Assembly (NCBI GenBank): GCA_026686845.1
Contig: JAIVEN010000008.1
Location: 36,274,501-36,338,500 of the forward strand
Origin: Adenanthera pavonina
Taxonomy: Eukaryota; Streptophyta; Magnoliopsida; Fabales; Fabaceae
DNA length: 64,000 nucleotides
Direction: 5' to 3'
Part shown: piece by piece, positions 1 through 13,400 of the stretch
Position numbering within the stretch: the first letter of the stretch is position 1
Layout: the number at the start of each line of letters is the position of its first letter
Made by a program: the position numbers and the translations under genes
The notes under the pieces: model-generated
What the model was told of the DNA's origin: nothing
Seen by the model: the letters and a program-made list of their open reading frames with translations, nothing else
Database searches by the model: none

Positions 1-186
1 TTTGGTCATCTTTTGGTTTTAGGGGTAGTCTATGTATATTTTCATTATGCAAGGGAGGGTTATGTAATGAAGTCATCTCTCAGGAGAGGAGGGGAGAGAG
101 AGTGATTTATGCTATTCTTTTACTTCAATTTCTCATTATTGATGTTGGTTTCTTGCTTTTTGTTTCCATTCTGATGCCTTTGGAAG

Positions 187-3100
187 TTGCTATGATCTTG
201 GGTATTGATGAAGAATATGGACCTCGACTTTATAAATGTGACCCAGCTGGTCATTATTTTGGTCACAAGGTACATTTTGGGATCTCCTCACTTCTTACTG
301 ATGTTAGATATGCTATGTGGTACAGGAAGACAAAAAAAAATGCTAAGGATATATGTGATACCATAAAGCTTTTGTGGTAGATAGAATTCCTTATTGATCT
401 ATTATACTATCTCTAGTCCTTATTATAAATTACTTTTAAGCACTTCGTAAAAATTAAGGAAAGTAGTTATAAGTAGTTTATGTTCTTAAATTTTTCAAAA
501 ATTACCACAACTTTTTAATATTTCCCTTCATTAAATTAAATTCATTAAAAGTAGTTTGTCTCTCTTAATGAATGCACTTCTCAAATTTTTAATTTTGACA
601 TTAAAGTCAACAAACCAACTTCCAATACAAGTGCATTTATGGAAAAAAAATTAGTGCTCTAGATAATTTGCAATGTGACTTATGTTTAGGAATATGTAAA
701 CCTCTTAGAATGTGATTTATAATAAGGACCGGAGGTAGTAATATCTATTGTACTAAGTTAATAATATATAGGATGGACATTGCTGGAGGTGGTGGAAATA
801 ACATCAATTGATTGACATTTTCTACTTGTACTTTATCAAAGTTGTTTGTTCATTTTGTACATGTTCAATTGCTATATCTGAATTAAAAATTGTGGTGGTG
901 ATATGAGAGTAGTTAATGGATCAAAAGCCAATTTATTTGTTTAGATAAAGTAAAGAGGATTTCTAAAGCTGATGATATATGGTGGAGGTGATAGGGATAG
1001 CAACAATTCTTTTTTTGGGTATTATCACATATAAAATTATTCTTACAATCTCAAACTTATAATAAATTTGTGAGTTTATGTTATAATCACGTGCTCTGTT
1101 ATAAAGTACGTAATTTTCAGTTGACTCATCCCCATTTCACTTATCCTTATTTGTGAAGTAAAAACATTAAAGTGTCAATGCATATCTAGTAAAAGCTATG
1201 GACATATCTTCTAAACATTATTTTGATTGCTTATTGCTATTTTCTCCTTTGATTTCCTTTTCTTTGTCTGGTTTTTATGTCTTTCAAATGCACCTGGTGG
1301 TCAGTCCCTAAATAATCAATGACGCTCTCATTGTTTCTTTGTTACATTATAAATTGACATATGCTTTGGCTTGGATTTTGTTCTTTGCTTGTTGTGTGTA
1401 CTTGGAAACAGCTTAATTAAACTTATTTTTTGGAATTTACGATGTTTTCAGGCCACAAGTGCTGGATTGAAAGAGCAAGAGGCAATTAATTTCTTGGAAA
1501 AGAAGATGAAGAATGACCCTTCATTTACCTATGAAGAGACAGTGCAGGTATTATTGCTTTTTTATGATGATTTAAGTTTGAGTTTTGAAATGGGTATGTG
1601 GAATTGTTTAAGAAATATCTTTCAATTCATTATAGCTCCCCGTTTTGTGGGCTCAGTAATGTATAAAATAGGCAGAACTAATAACTCTTAAGTCTTCAGG
1701 TATGAAGTTCTGCCTGTTTTACACTTAATATGACCTATCAATGAACTACCTGTTGTTTTCTTGGCCACTGCCATGCTTTAACTGATAAATTCTCTATTTC
1801 TTTTTTAAGATGTAATTGCTGCATATATTCTTTCCATGGGCCTTAAGACTTAATAGTGTATGGATTTGGTAATTCCATATTTCCATTTACCGCTTTTTCT
1901 ATTCATTTTAATTTAATTTGTTCTTCATTGATCACAGATTTGCTTCCCTGTAATATCCTCTAGCTTTATTAAGCTTAGAGGGTGCTATTAAACCTAAAGA
2001 TGCTTGAATGCGGAGAATCTGATTTATACTTATAGAAAGGGAGAAAGTGTAGAAATATATAGGTGGACTTTGAGATGAACTATGTTAGTTTTAAATGTTT
2101 GCTTGGTGAATCCTGTACCAATCGAAATTTTATTTCTCTGTCTGAATGAAGTTATGAAGGTTCAATCTCTTAAGAAATGCTTTTGGTTTACCTTGAACAC
2201 TTATGATCATCTGGTTTTCTGAATATTAAATGCTAACCTCAACAACATGAATATGGGATTTTTAACTGTTATTCTGGTGAGCCAATCTTTTGATTGGTTT
2301 ATCTCATATGTACAAACTGGACTTTTTATTCACGGGGTTTTGAAGAATGCTTTTTAGTAATTTAAGATGCTATGATCTTAATGGAATCCATCATTCTATG
2401 CACCAAAAATACTATGAGAATAAATCTTTTTTTGGGCTATAGGAACAGTTCTGTTATTATTTCTGTTGTGGCTCGTTTTTAAGGATCACCCTTTTGCTTT
2501 AACAGACTGCTATATCTGCACTGCAATCAGTTCTTCAGGAAGATTTTAAGGCCACCGAGATTGAGGTACCAAATATTCTTTTCTTTTTTACTTGCATTTT
2601 AGCATGTGACACCATGATTGTTGAAGTATGGTAAATGATCCTTTATTAATTTCAATGTTGAATCAGTCCTTGGCGACTTTTACTTTATTAATTTTATTTT
2701 TAAATTGAAAGATGATGGTGAGTTATTTGTGCTTCCTCTTCAATTGAAGCGAATGCCTTCCTGTTGTGCTGCCTATTGATGAAGTTTACTAGTCCCAACC
2801 CCTTCATTGCAATTTGATGATAACTCTACACTTCTGACTTGAGGCCTCTTTTTCCATTTTGAGCTGGATTATCGTAGCGTTCCCCAACTTGTGTGTTACG
2901 AAAGAAAGGATAGAAAGAGACAGAAGGGGGAAAATAGAATATAGAGGAGACGATAGAGAAAAAGATAGATAGGGAGGTAGGAGAGGAGAGAGAGATTAGA
3001 GAGAACACACAAGGGACTCAATTCTTATTATGCAATGGCTTGCCTAAACAAAACAAACTCCTTGCCCTTTATAGCCACGAGTTACTCAACGGTCACTAAC

Positions 3101-3697
3101 AACCATCCTCCTATAATTACCCTAACTGACTTCTTATTTACTTTACAGTCGCAATTATCATATCACAGAGATCCGGGGAGTTTAAAAAAATGCGCATTTA
3201 ATAAAATGAAAGGCTGCAAACTTTCTATCACTATTCAGCTGGTTTTACTCTTTTGGATGTACTGCTCCTTACACGCTTGATTGCTTCTACTGCTCATCTG
3301 GCGGATGATTAGATGAAGGGACATTGAGGATTAGTTGAAGAGTAATGATTTTAGCTGTGCCAAGAGGCTGATTATATGAAGTGAATATCCCTTGCCTGTA
3401 GTGATTGTGTGTGCATGCGTGTGTATCATTGCCATAATATTTTGTTTCTTGGGTGAAAATTGCCTTTTATATCTGAGTCATCTTATAGCATAAGTCAGAA
3501 TGAAGATTTAAAAAAAAAAAAAAAATTGGATGAAAAATTAAATATGAAAGATTACTTCTTTGCCTTTGTCTGGCAGTGATATTGTTGTATTATGCATTTT
3601 ATAGGTGGGAGTGGTGCGAAAGGAAAATCCAAAGTTCAGAGCTTTATCCACCGAGGAGATCGATGAACACTTGACTGCCATTAGTGAGCGTGACTGA
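187..3697 (+). CDS. PAA: 20S proteasome subunit alpha type-6 (alpha-1 position), 3' part
   Basis: This is an alpha-ring subunit of the 20S proteasome core, which degrades ubiquitinated proteins in nucleus and cytosol. Four coding exons can be read: 187-269, 1452-1547, 2506-2565 and 3605-3697, all with GT-AG borders and matching phases. They encode about 110 C-terminal residues, including GIDEEYGPRLYKCDPAGHY, ATSAGLKEQEAINFLEKKMK, a TAISALQSVLQEDFKATEIE segment and the ending EEIDEHLTAISERD. These match my recollection of plant PAA1/PAA2 almost residue for residue. The N-terminal exons lie before base 1. The acceptor of the first visible exon is placed at 185-186 because that keeps the Val-Ala-Met junction of the family in phase; an in-frame reading further upstream is probably intron. 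No break is seen, so the gene looks functional. The introns carry a MITE and an LTR-like piece. Confidence 0.93.
407..738. mobile_element. Stowaway-like MITE in PAA intron
   Basis: Terminal inverted repeats of about 25 bp start ctatctctagtccttattat on the left; the right end reads ataaggaccggaggtag. The element is flanked by TA at 405-406 and 739-740, the target duplication expected of Tc1/mariner-type MITEs. It has no coding capacity and sits wholly inside the intron between PAA exons. Confidence 0.75.
2826..3275 (-). mobile_element. probable LTR-type retroelement fragment, antisense in PAA intron
   Basis: Composition changes from ordinary AT-rich intron to a block that, on the minus strand, reads like an LTR. 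A TATA-like ggctataaaggg lies at 3064-3076, followed by a long pyrimidine-rich leader (2905-3005 on the minus strand). TGT...ACA-type ends are possible near 2894 and 3273. No target duplication was found and no protein domain is present, so the borders are guesses. It could instead be a non-LTR piece of captured promoter DNA. Confidence 0.4.
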
Positions 3698-4232
3698 TTT
3701 CTAAGCAATCCTGACATGTGAAAAATTTTCGTCATTTTTCTTGTGTTAGTTTAAATTATCAAACATGTCGATTGTTGGATGTTAGCAGAGCAGCCTGATG
3801 TCACGGTGAGCATGATAGTGAAACATGTTTGGATTTTTCCGTGTACTACTTTGATCCTTCAAATATAGCTAATATTTTAATTCTAGTTGGAATTTGTTTT
3901 TAATTACAACTATGTGGTTTTCGGCCCTGCAAGAATTATAGTTTCAAATAAATTTTAACGTGTGTTGGTGAGGTGGCATTTTTTAACCAAAGTAGCAGAA
4001 ATAAATGTTTTATTGACTAGGCTAGTCATATTTTCAGATTTGGTTTTCAATATTTGTTTGCATGTGCACATGATATTTTGAGCTTATCCGGTTCAACTAG
4101 AAAATTTATCAGGATTCAGATTAATTTGGATCAAACCAAGTAAAATTTTTTCAGGTAGTAAACTCTAATACCAAGTATTTAATGCAGTTACATTTTTCGA
4201 GCTTGAGTTTTAAACTTTTAGTTAAGTTGGTA

Positions 4233-4506
4233 TTCCTTATGGTCCTATATATAGGATATATAGGATTTTTTGTCTTGATCTTAAATATAAGATCTTTTAT
4301 AATATATGAGGTAGTATTTATTATACATTTTTTTAAAAATATTCCTATTTAATGTATCCAAAGAGAAAGAGAGAGAATAAATAAGGGTAATTTTAGAAAA
4401 ATATTAGGATTTTTGTAAAAATTGAGGTAGTTAATTAGTTTTAATTTCAATTCTTAATCCGTGTAATTTGATTAAAAGATCTTGTACTAAAGATCGGAGG
4501 AGGGAG
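4233..4506 (+). mobile_element. Stowaway-like MITE, family A copy 1
   Basis: An about 274-bp element flanked by TA (4231-4232, 4507-4508). The ends read ttccttatggtcc and ggatcgg-like gatcggaggagggag. The body shares long stretches with the copies at 53940-54208, 29417-29688 (inverted) and 6271-6465 (truncated, inverted), for example the gtatttattatacattttt and agttttaatttcaattctta blocks. Confidence 0.75.
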
Positions 4507-5112
4507 TACAATTTATGGGCAATTGAACCAACTGCTCAGTGATAGATTAGTTTTCAATATTGATTGTTTGTGATATCCAATTTTGAAACCATGTGGTGTA
4601 CACGAGAATAGTCTCTGGGATCTCCTTATGGGACGGTGGAACTATTGCTAGAACTTGAATCACTTCTGTTTCTTTTAATTTTTTGTCAAGTTCAACAAGA
4701 GATAAACGTAGAACGAAATATTGGAGAACGTGAAAAAAAAAAAAAGACAAATCTTGTTAGAACAAGGGAATTCAGAATTTATAAACGTCTTTGACAATGG
4801 TTCCAGTTCATGAGATCAAAACGCACCAAGTCATCTTATTAAAATAATGTATTGGATGGATTTCAACAAATCCAATATAATATCACATATTCAAATCTCA
4901 TGTAGACAATGTATAAGAAATTAAAAAATGCCACACAACCTTTAACAGAAGTCAATGGGCTCATTAGGAAAATACACTTACCAAATTAGAATTAAACATT
5001 GTGTGTTTTAAGGACTTGAGATTTTGACCAGATAGGAAAAATTAATATTTTGATCATTTCTAACATTCAGCATTTGTTACCTTAATAATAGCTTCCTTAA
5101 AAAAATTTTATA

Positions 5113-5662
5113 GGCTAAAACTATACTTTTGGTCTCTTAATTTTATACCAAATTTTAAATTTTGATTCATTAACTTTATTTTGTTTCTTCTTAATTCTTT
5201 AACTTTCAAAATACAATCAAAACTTTTTCTAATACTAATATCGTTAATCATATTAACATAAAATGCTAATAAAGCAATTTTTTAATGCTTGCATATTTAT
5301 CCAATTCAATTTTTTTTTTGACAAAAAAGTCACAAGAATAAGATTTTGTTTAAAAGTTGGTTATTTGTAATTATTTATTTTAATTTTTAATTTTATTAAA
5401 ATATTTTAGATATAAAATTAATGAATAGATAATGATGTTAATGGCATGCTAATGAAAATTAAAATGTCAATATTGAATAATATTTTGTCATATGAGAATA
5501 TTTTGTTATTATTTTTTATTAACATAGTTAACCTTATTAGTAAAAAGGATGTATTTTACTACTATATCTTGAAAAAAATTAAATGATTAAAAAATAATAT
5601 AAAATTAAGAGATCAAAATCAAATCTAATAAAAATTAAGGGACCAAAAGAATGTTTTTAACT
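5113..5662. mobile_element. Mutator-like inverted-repeat element, copy 1
   Basis: The left end begins ggctaaaactatacttttgg and the right end closes with ccaaaagaatgtttttaact, giving terminal inverted repeats of about 40 bp. The interior matches the element at 17291-17817 over most of its length. It is non-coding. A clear target duplication was not found for this copy. Confidence 0.6.
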
Positions 5663-6270
5663 TTTTTTAATAACTTTAATTGATACTTAAAATAATTAAT
5701 ATTCTTGATATCTTTTAATGTAAATATTTTAATATTTAAGTCTAATTTTTTCCTTACATTTAAGTAAAATCAATTATCAATTAACAGATATAAAGTATAA
5801 AAAATCATACTATAAGATATAAACAAGACTATTTATTTGAAACTCCATATAAACATATAAGGTTTATTTTCATTTATCCATGTATCTGATAAATCAATCT
5901 ATTTGAAGTGGTATATGTCGGACTACATGCATTAGATGAGTCCCATCATGTACTTTTTAATATAATTAGGGTCCATTTTTATGAGGAAAGCAGGACAAGA
6001 AAATTCAACTTTTCAAATAAAAAAAAAGAACTAGTATTATTTAATTTAAGAAAAATTTGGAAGTTTCCAAAAAATTTTTTTAAAAAGATCCTTAATTGTA
6101 TTTAATATAAAATATAATTAGAATTTCATAGAAATATAAGTTATATAAACATTTTTTAAATAGTTAACTTTTTAAGAAAATATAATTTATCATAACTAGT
6201 TACTGGGAAGCATACCAAACCGATTCCTTGGAATGGTTCCCATTGAACTGAATCTCTAGTAACATTAATA

Positions 6271-6465
6271 CTTTCTCTAATTCTTAATATAAGACTCTTT
6301 TGAGAGAAATACATGAATTAAGAATTAAAATTAAAACTAATTAATTATTTTAATTTTTCTAAAAGTTTCAATATTTTTCTAAAACTACTCATATTTAATC
6401 TCTTTCTCTTTCTTTTTAAATACATTAAATAATAGAATTTTTTAAAAATAAATAATAAATAGTAA
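6271..6465 (-). mobile_element. Stowaway-like MITE, family A, truncated copy
   Basis: Starts after a TA with ctttctctaattcttaatat and follows the reverse orientation of the element at 4233-4506 for about 190 bp, then stops without its second inverted repeat. It lies just upstream of the lipase leader. Confidence 0.55.
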
Positions 6466-6590
6466 TAAAATAAACGGATAACATGGAACGCCAAATTGAC
6501 ATAGGAGAACTTTGATGATTGAAAACAACTTGTACTCGGAAGATTTACGTCGGTTTCAGCCTTCAACCTGATCCATCCCCCACATGACGC

Positions 6591-7410
6591 GTATCCTTAA
6601 ACCCATCAATACAATTACAAAACAGAAAAACTTCACAGAAGGAAACTGTTCCTCTGTTTTTTTCTTCATCCAGAATCAACCAAACTGCGCAAAGGTTCCT
6701 CTTTCCTCATCACAAAAACTGAATAACCCAAAAAAAAATCTGAACGAAACTTTTCGAAGGTCTCATTCATATTAGATGCTTTAGTATAATCTTTGATGCC
6801 TTTGAGACCAAGTTATCAATTCCTATTTCCGTCAAAATCAGTTTCTTCAGGTTCGCCCGATTCTCCCCCCTCTTTCTCTTTTTTCTCCCTGGTTCTGATT
6901 TGGAATGTTTAGGGTTTTGGGATTCAGAATTTCTTCACTTTCTTCAGGTTCCCGCAAAAAGTTTTGGTAACAAGTTCGTAAAATTTAATCTTTCACTTTT
7001 TGATTTCATTGTTATTCTTTTTTCCCCTCTTCCCGTTGATTTTCTTCGGAAATATTTTGTTGTCTCTGCTTTGTTGATTCATTTTATCTTCTTCCGATCG
7101 TCGATTTTTTTTTCTGTGCTTTCTACGCATCTATGAACTGAAGATTGTGAAGTTAACTCATCTACGGGATAAAAGCTCAAAATGTCAAACACGAAGTTTC
7201 AACTCTCTCTCTCTTTTTTCCCGGGCTTCTTCTATTTAGTCATGTTCTGAGCACCAGTTGATGATAAGACCATTTTAGTTCCCTTAATCGTTGATGGAGT
7301 TGAGGATGAAGGATTTGGAGTTGGAATGCAGTGGCAAAATTGTTTTATGCTTTCTGTAATCAGTCTTATTTATTTATTTACTAATTACTAATTTGTTGCC
7401 TTTCTTATAG
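6591..7410 (+). other. lipase promoter-proximal leader and 5' UTR intron
   Basis: The leader probably contains a splice donor at 6850/6851 (cttcag|gttcgcc); an alternative lies near 6947. The acceptor is at 7410 (ttcttatag|gaatc), 13 bases before the ATG. The region is pyrimidine-rich, as plant 5' UTR introns often are. The exact transcription start cannot be read from the sequence. Confidence 0.5.
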
Positions 7411-7423
7411 GAATCATAAAATC

Positions 7424-10400
7424 ATGGCGACTGCAACCATGGCTACTGCAGCCGGTGCAGCTGCTCTTTTATACTATACATTAAATCGGAAATTACAATC
7501 GTATACAGAGAATGACGATGAAGAAGAAAATGTTAGTTATTCATCCACTATGGTGCCTGTGGGAATAGACCGTGTTTCACATAGATTAATCCAAGCGCCT
7601 GCTACGTGGTTGGAGACAATATCAACATTGTCCGAGACTCTTAGATTCACCTATTCCGAGACTCTTGGCAAGTGGCCGATAGGGGATTTGGCATTTGGTA
7701 TAAGTTTTCTTCTGAAGAGGCAGGTAAGGGAAAGATACTTATTTCTCGGTGTCCTGGTGTTATCAACTGAAAGGCATGAGAAAAATGTGGAATGCTCTTC
7801 TCATCTACTAAGTAGTTAAGAAAATTATTATTAGGATGTGAAAATACTGAAGACTGGTTTGATGCATATATCTCTGGGAAAACTAGATGTAGAACGGAAT
7901 GGTTGGAGGGCCATCCTAAGGCTAGCTATTTCAATAAGATACAAACTAGGGTCTTTGAAGAAATAATCCAAATTTTTTGGGAACAGTGTTATACAATGGG
8001 TAATTCTTAATCTTTTTGGTTTTTTCTCTGACAACAAAATGGATTGGTGATGCAGGACGAGAAGATATAGTTATTGTGTTTTCTCTGATGTTTAATGATA
8101 TAATAATCGTGCAGGATTTATGATTTTGTAGTTAGATTTTTAACGTTATTTAGGATTTAATTAGGAATTACCAATAAAGATATTTAGCCTTGGGATATGA
8201 TCAAGATTGTCAAACACATGAGTTTAGTCTAGCTTATGGATGGGGCAAACTCATAATACAGTCCAGCATGCCCAGCCCATTAAAACGTATGTCAGGAGGA
8301 AGAAACGTGGGCTAGAGGTTGAACAAAACTACCTCATCTATTTACTGGGCATACATTTTGCATTAGTGGACCCTTTGGTGGACAATGAGGAGCAGTTCCT
8401 TCCTTAACTTTCTCTACACATGCAGTTTATTGCTTCTATTTGTGAATCCTGTTTGTTATTGCAAATACTGTTCTGAGGCGATATATAGCTGAGTAGGATT
8501 AGTCTTTAGGAGGTTGTGAATGGTTCTCTCCTGGGAGGTTTTGTCCACTTCACATGGGCTACAGTGTTAGGGAGTTGATGTATTAGATGCTGATACACTG
8601 ATTCGGTTAATACAATATCTTTCTTTTGCAATCATTTCTCTTTGAAGATTTTATAATCTTTTCAGGGTTCTAACAACTTGTAACTTAGATTTGTTACAAG
8701 TTTACTGCTGCTAATAAATAGCTATTGAAGTATAGAATTATACTATGCATAATAATTAAAACACAATATAAAGTGAGAAATTTATTCAAATGCAGTTCAA
8801 ATTATACTGATTAAAAAAATATATCCATGTTCCATGTTACTCAACATAGAAATTCTAATAAAATTCTTTCATAAATAGTTATTCAATATAACCAAATCTC
8901 AGAAACACAAAGGAAAATTGGAAGATCTTCAAAACTTTGATTGTCATTATGTCCATCATCTTTGCCTACATCCTCACTGCCATCAATATCATCATCATTA
9001 TATTCTTCCTCAATGTCATCCAAAGCCATATTTGAAGTAAGTCCTACTGGATTATCATAATCGAAATCAATCAAATGATTCTTACTACCAATCTCTAATA
9101 CTAATGCTTCAGAAGTCATATTTTTTGTATTAACACTTCAGAAGGCTCAAAAGTCTAATTCCTGATTGTACTTCTTGTATAGGCATTTGGAAGTTATTTA
9201 TTTATTTATTTTTAACTAGCTTGACATAAATGTTGTGCCAAAAAGGATATCTTCAAGCTTACTTACCTAAAAATTGCCAAGTCAACCAATTCGACATGAG
9301 TTAGCTTTGATTTTGACTCCACAAGCAGTTTGACACGTTTTCCTTAGGTGAAAATGTAAATTCAGCATACTTGGCGAGTCAACCATGTAAGTTTAACAAT
9401 CATGGATATGATATTGTTATCCCCTTGTGGTACCCACATTTAAGTATTAGTAGAATTTCGTATTTAAATTGTCTGTAAATAGGTCTCTATTCTCAAGTCA
9501 AATAAAATTGTTTCCTTTGATTATCATTGATAAATTAATTGATGATTGATATGTTGAATTAGATTATTTTCATTACTTTCTTTAAGTTCTCTTCCTTCTA
9601 TATCAATTAGGTTAAGTCTATATTTGTAATTTGTGAGATTTGAGCTTCATGGATCTTCTGCACTGTAACATCCCAATGGTCAAAATCAATTCAAATTCAA
9701 ATTAGATTAATATTGTAACTATATGATTTATTTTCCCGTTCTACTTTCAATGATGATATAGATAAGGAAGCTTGGAGAGGAACTGTTTGTAGAAAAAGAA
9801 TCCCTTACTGAATTGCAATCTCTTTCATATTCTTCATGTTATGTTCTCTTGTTACACTTGATTTGAGTCATATAATGATCATTGAAGTTCTTTCTTGTTA
9901 TGTTATGTCCTATATTCTTCATGTTATGTCTTTGAGTCCCTTATTGTTTTGCGATCTCTTTCATATGGTGATACTGATGTATCAGCTGTGATTCTTCCTT
10001 GAAGTTCTTCATGTCAACTTATTTCCTAGGGGAATAAGTTGATCTGTAATATTGCTTGTGTTCTTTTTTTATTTTTTATTTTTTATGTTTAATGTGGTGC
10101 TCTTGTTCCCATTCCATTATAGACTTCAGTTCCAAAAACTTAATCACCAAACTGTTTGTAATTCACACAAAGCTCCTTAGCTTTATTTTTGACCTACGGA
10201 ATGGCTTTGGATTTATAATTTTAAATTTTGAAATTTCTGGGTTATACATTGCAGGGAAACTTTCATGTTGAGAGTGTTTTTGCTGGTAACGATAGTTTAC
10301 AGCTGAAGGGACCTGAGGTTGCTGCTGAACTTAAATGTCTCTTGAAGTTGCTGACACTCTGTTGGCATTTTTCAAAGAAGCCATTTCCTTTGTTTCTAGA

Positions 10401-13400
10401 AGAAACTGGCTACAATGAAGAGAATGTTCTCCTTCAAGAACCAAAAGCAGGAGTAAGTTCTGTTTTAGTTTTCAGTAAAAACTGATAATAACTTGATGCC
10501 TCTATTTTGTACTGAATTATTGATTACATTATTGATGTTATTTTTCATACTTTCCTGTTGTGGGAGGATTGAAGACTCAATTGACTAAGGTTTTTGTTTG
10601 AAAAGGAGGAAAAAAATGGGATGAAAGGGTGATAGTTGGAGTCATGAGGAGTTTTCTTTTTGGGTCTGTTTTGGGGAGAAAGGATGAGGAGATGGACTTC
10701 ATAGGGAGTTAGTTGTCCCATGACTGATATTTGGCAATGATTGAATGAAAAGATAGTTCAATTTATTGTCACATGATTGGCTATATGTTGTTTAATGTTA
10801 ATGATTCTATATGTATACATTTTGTCTGTTCATTTGTCATGCAGATTTTGAAGCCAGCTTTTACGATAATAGCTGATCATGAGACAAGATGTTTTCTTTT
10901 GTTGATTCGTGGAACACATAGTATCAAGGATACTTTAACTGCTGCTACTGGAGCTGTGGTACCATTTCATCATACTGTAGTGCATGAGGGGGGTGTTAGT
11001 GATGTGGTTCTAGGTTATGCCCATTGTGGAATGGTTGCAGCTGCTCGTTGGATTGCAAAGCTTGCAATTCCTTGTCTTATTGATGCACTTGATCGACACC
11101 CAGGCTATGAAGTCAAGGTAAATAAATTTTCTCTAATAATATATTTCCCTCCATCCTTTAACAATTCATTCAGCATTTGCTGATGTTGCAGATTTTTTTT
11201 TTATAGCCTTTTCTTACTTGTGTTGACATCATTTCAACAAAGTGAGGATTCTTTTGAATTATCAAACTTAAAACATGAATGATAGATTATTAACTCTTTT
11301 TTAAGACATTTTTTGGTTTCTATTGATTGTCTTGGTTGTGGAAAGCTAGTGTTTGTGTGAATATTATAGAATGCTGTTATATAGTTGACAATAGAATCCT
11401 ACTTGAAATCCTTTGAGTACAAGTTCCATTTCACTTGATCAAGCTTTTGTCAGTCTAGCATTAAGCATTAGATGGCTTAGTATGACGTTTCTTCAGATTT
11501 TTGAATTGCTATTTTAAAGTTCCTTTTGTCTAGATTGTAGGGCACTCCTTGGGTGGAGGTACAGCTGCACTTCTCACATATATATTAAGAGAGAGAAAGG
11601 AACTATCTGTGACGACATGTGTTTCATTTGCTCCAGGTTTGTCAGCTTTTATATGATTCAGAGTATTCTTAAATCTCAACTTCCAAGGATATTATAACAA
11701 GGCGTAGCTTGAGACCAACTACTTGTCACTTGTGCAGCTGCGTGCATGACATGGGAGTTGGCTGACTCTGGAAATATTTTTATCACTTCTGTTGTAAATG
11801 GAGCCGATTTGGTGCCAACATTCTCAGCTGCTTCTGTGGATGACTTGCGGGCTGAGGTAGTGAATGTTATCCTTAATTTTTTTTTTCTGGGTCTTTTTTA
11901 AGAGACGTGTAAATGCTTATATGGTCTGACATTATTGGTTTATGTGAGCATGATTAGAACTCTACAGTGGTGTGGACAGTGGACACTAAAAAAAATTTTT
12001 CCCTCTTAAGAGTTAATGAGTTGCTCCTGAATCATGATATTTGTGTTTGATATGTTATGTTTTTAGCTAGTCTGCTTCATTGTATGTTGAAGTTATTCTC
12101 CTGATTTTCAGGTGACAGCTTCAGCATGGCTAAATGACTTGAGAAATCAAATTGAGCAAACAAGAATACTTAGCACTGTCTATCGTTCTGCTTCAGCGTT
12201 GGGTTCTCGTCTCCCATCCATTGCAACTGCTAAAGCAAAAGTTGCTGGGGCTGGGGCCATTTTACGGCCTGTTTCTAATGGTACCCAGGTACTCCGTTTT
12301 ACAAATTGGTTCCCATTCGTTTTGTATCACCAGTTATCATACCATACTATGCCCAAAGAAAAAAGTTATCATACCATTCAACTATACACCAACATATTGT
12401 CTCTTAAAGATGGATACTATAAACTGCGATTGTCACAAGAATTTGGTCTTTTGTCTCTGAGATCACTTGTTGAATGCGAAGTTCTGCCTGTTATCCACTT
12501 GGCCATGAGCATAACTTAGAAGAATTAAGTTTTTGTCCCTCTAGTTCTCTTCTAATGTTGGAGGTTGATTTTTCAGTCTAACTTAACAATGGAAAGTGTG
12601 TCAGCACCTGGTAACTAAATCTAATTTTTATCTTCTATTTGATCTGATTTTTGAACAACTCCAGGTTGTGATGAGGAGAGCCCAGAGCATGGCTCATGCA
12701 GCATGGACACGTCCAGCTATTAACCTGTCCTCTTGGTCATGCATGGGACCCCGTCGCCGATCCTCAGGTGCACATTTAAAACCCACAGAAGCAGGAAGTT
12801 CTCCTAGATCTGCAGCCTCTAGTGATGCAGAAAGTTCTGATCCACTTCTTTCGTCTCCCAAGAATGGCATGAATGTGACTGCTGTTCAGAACATGGACCT
12901 TCCTATATCTTCAAGTGTAGGAGGGTGGTCGTCTGAAATTGAATGCTCTTCAGCTGATAGAATGAGTCCAGATGCTGAGGGGAATGTTGATGTCGATGAT
13001 GGTGATGACATGATAGAGCATGAAACGCGTGAGGATAAAATGACTGAAGTGGAGCTGTGGCAACAACTAGAGCATGAACTGTATGACAGAAGTGAAGATG
13101 AGGAGGCTGATGTGATAAAGGAGATAAGGGAAGAAGAAGAAGCCATGGCAGAGGAAACGGATGGTCAAACCCATAGCTCTGCACTTGAAGTGAAAGAAGT
13201 TCACAGATTCTTCCCAGCCGGGAAGATTATGCATATTGTTACCCTCCACTCTGATGATGCAAGGAGTGAAAATGATGGTAGTTCAACCTCTATAAGTTCA
13301 AATAATAGCCAGCCAGATGAGACTAAGATTGGGATCTTCCTAACTTCAAGATCTTTATACAGTAAACTGAGGCTTTCACAGACCATGATAAGTGATCACT

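Larger units (their letters stand above)
3698..6590. other. intergenic spacer with three repeats
   Basis: This stretch holds the PAA 3' UTR region and then AT-rich DNA. Apart from the MITEs at 4233-4506 and 6271-6465 and the longer inverted-repeat element at 5113-5662, I see no gene. Short ORFs here have no recognisable domains. Confidence 0.6.

Noticed and set aside
12596..12664. Upstream extension of the last lipase exon ORF
   Set aside because: The acceptor at 12661-12664 and phase with the previous exon show that these codons are intron.
12886..13386. Several antisense ORFs over the last lipase exon
   Set aside because: Shadows of a strongly coding exon with acidic/Ser-rich codons.
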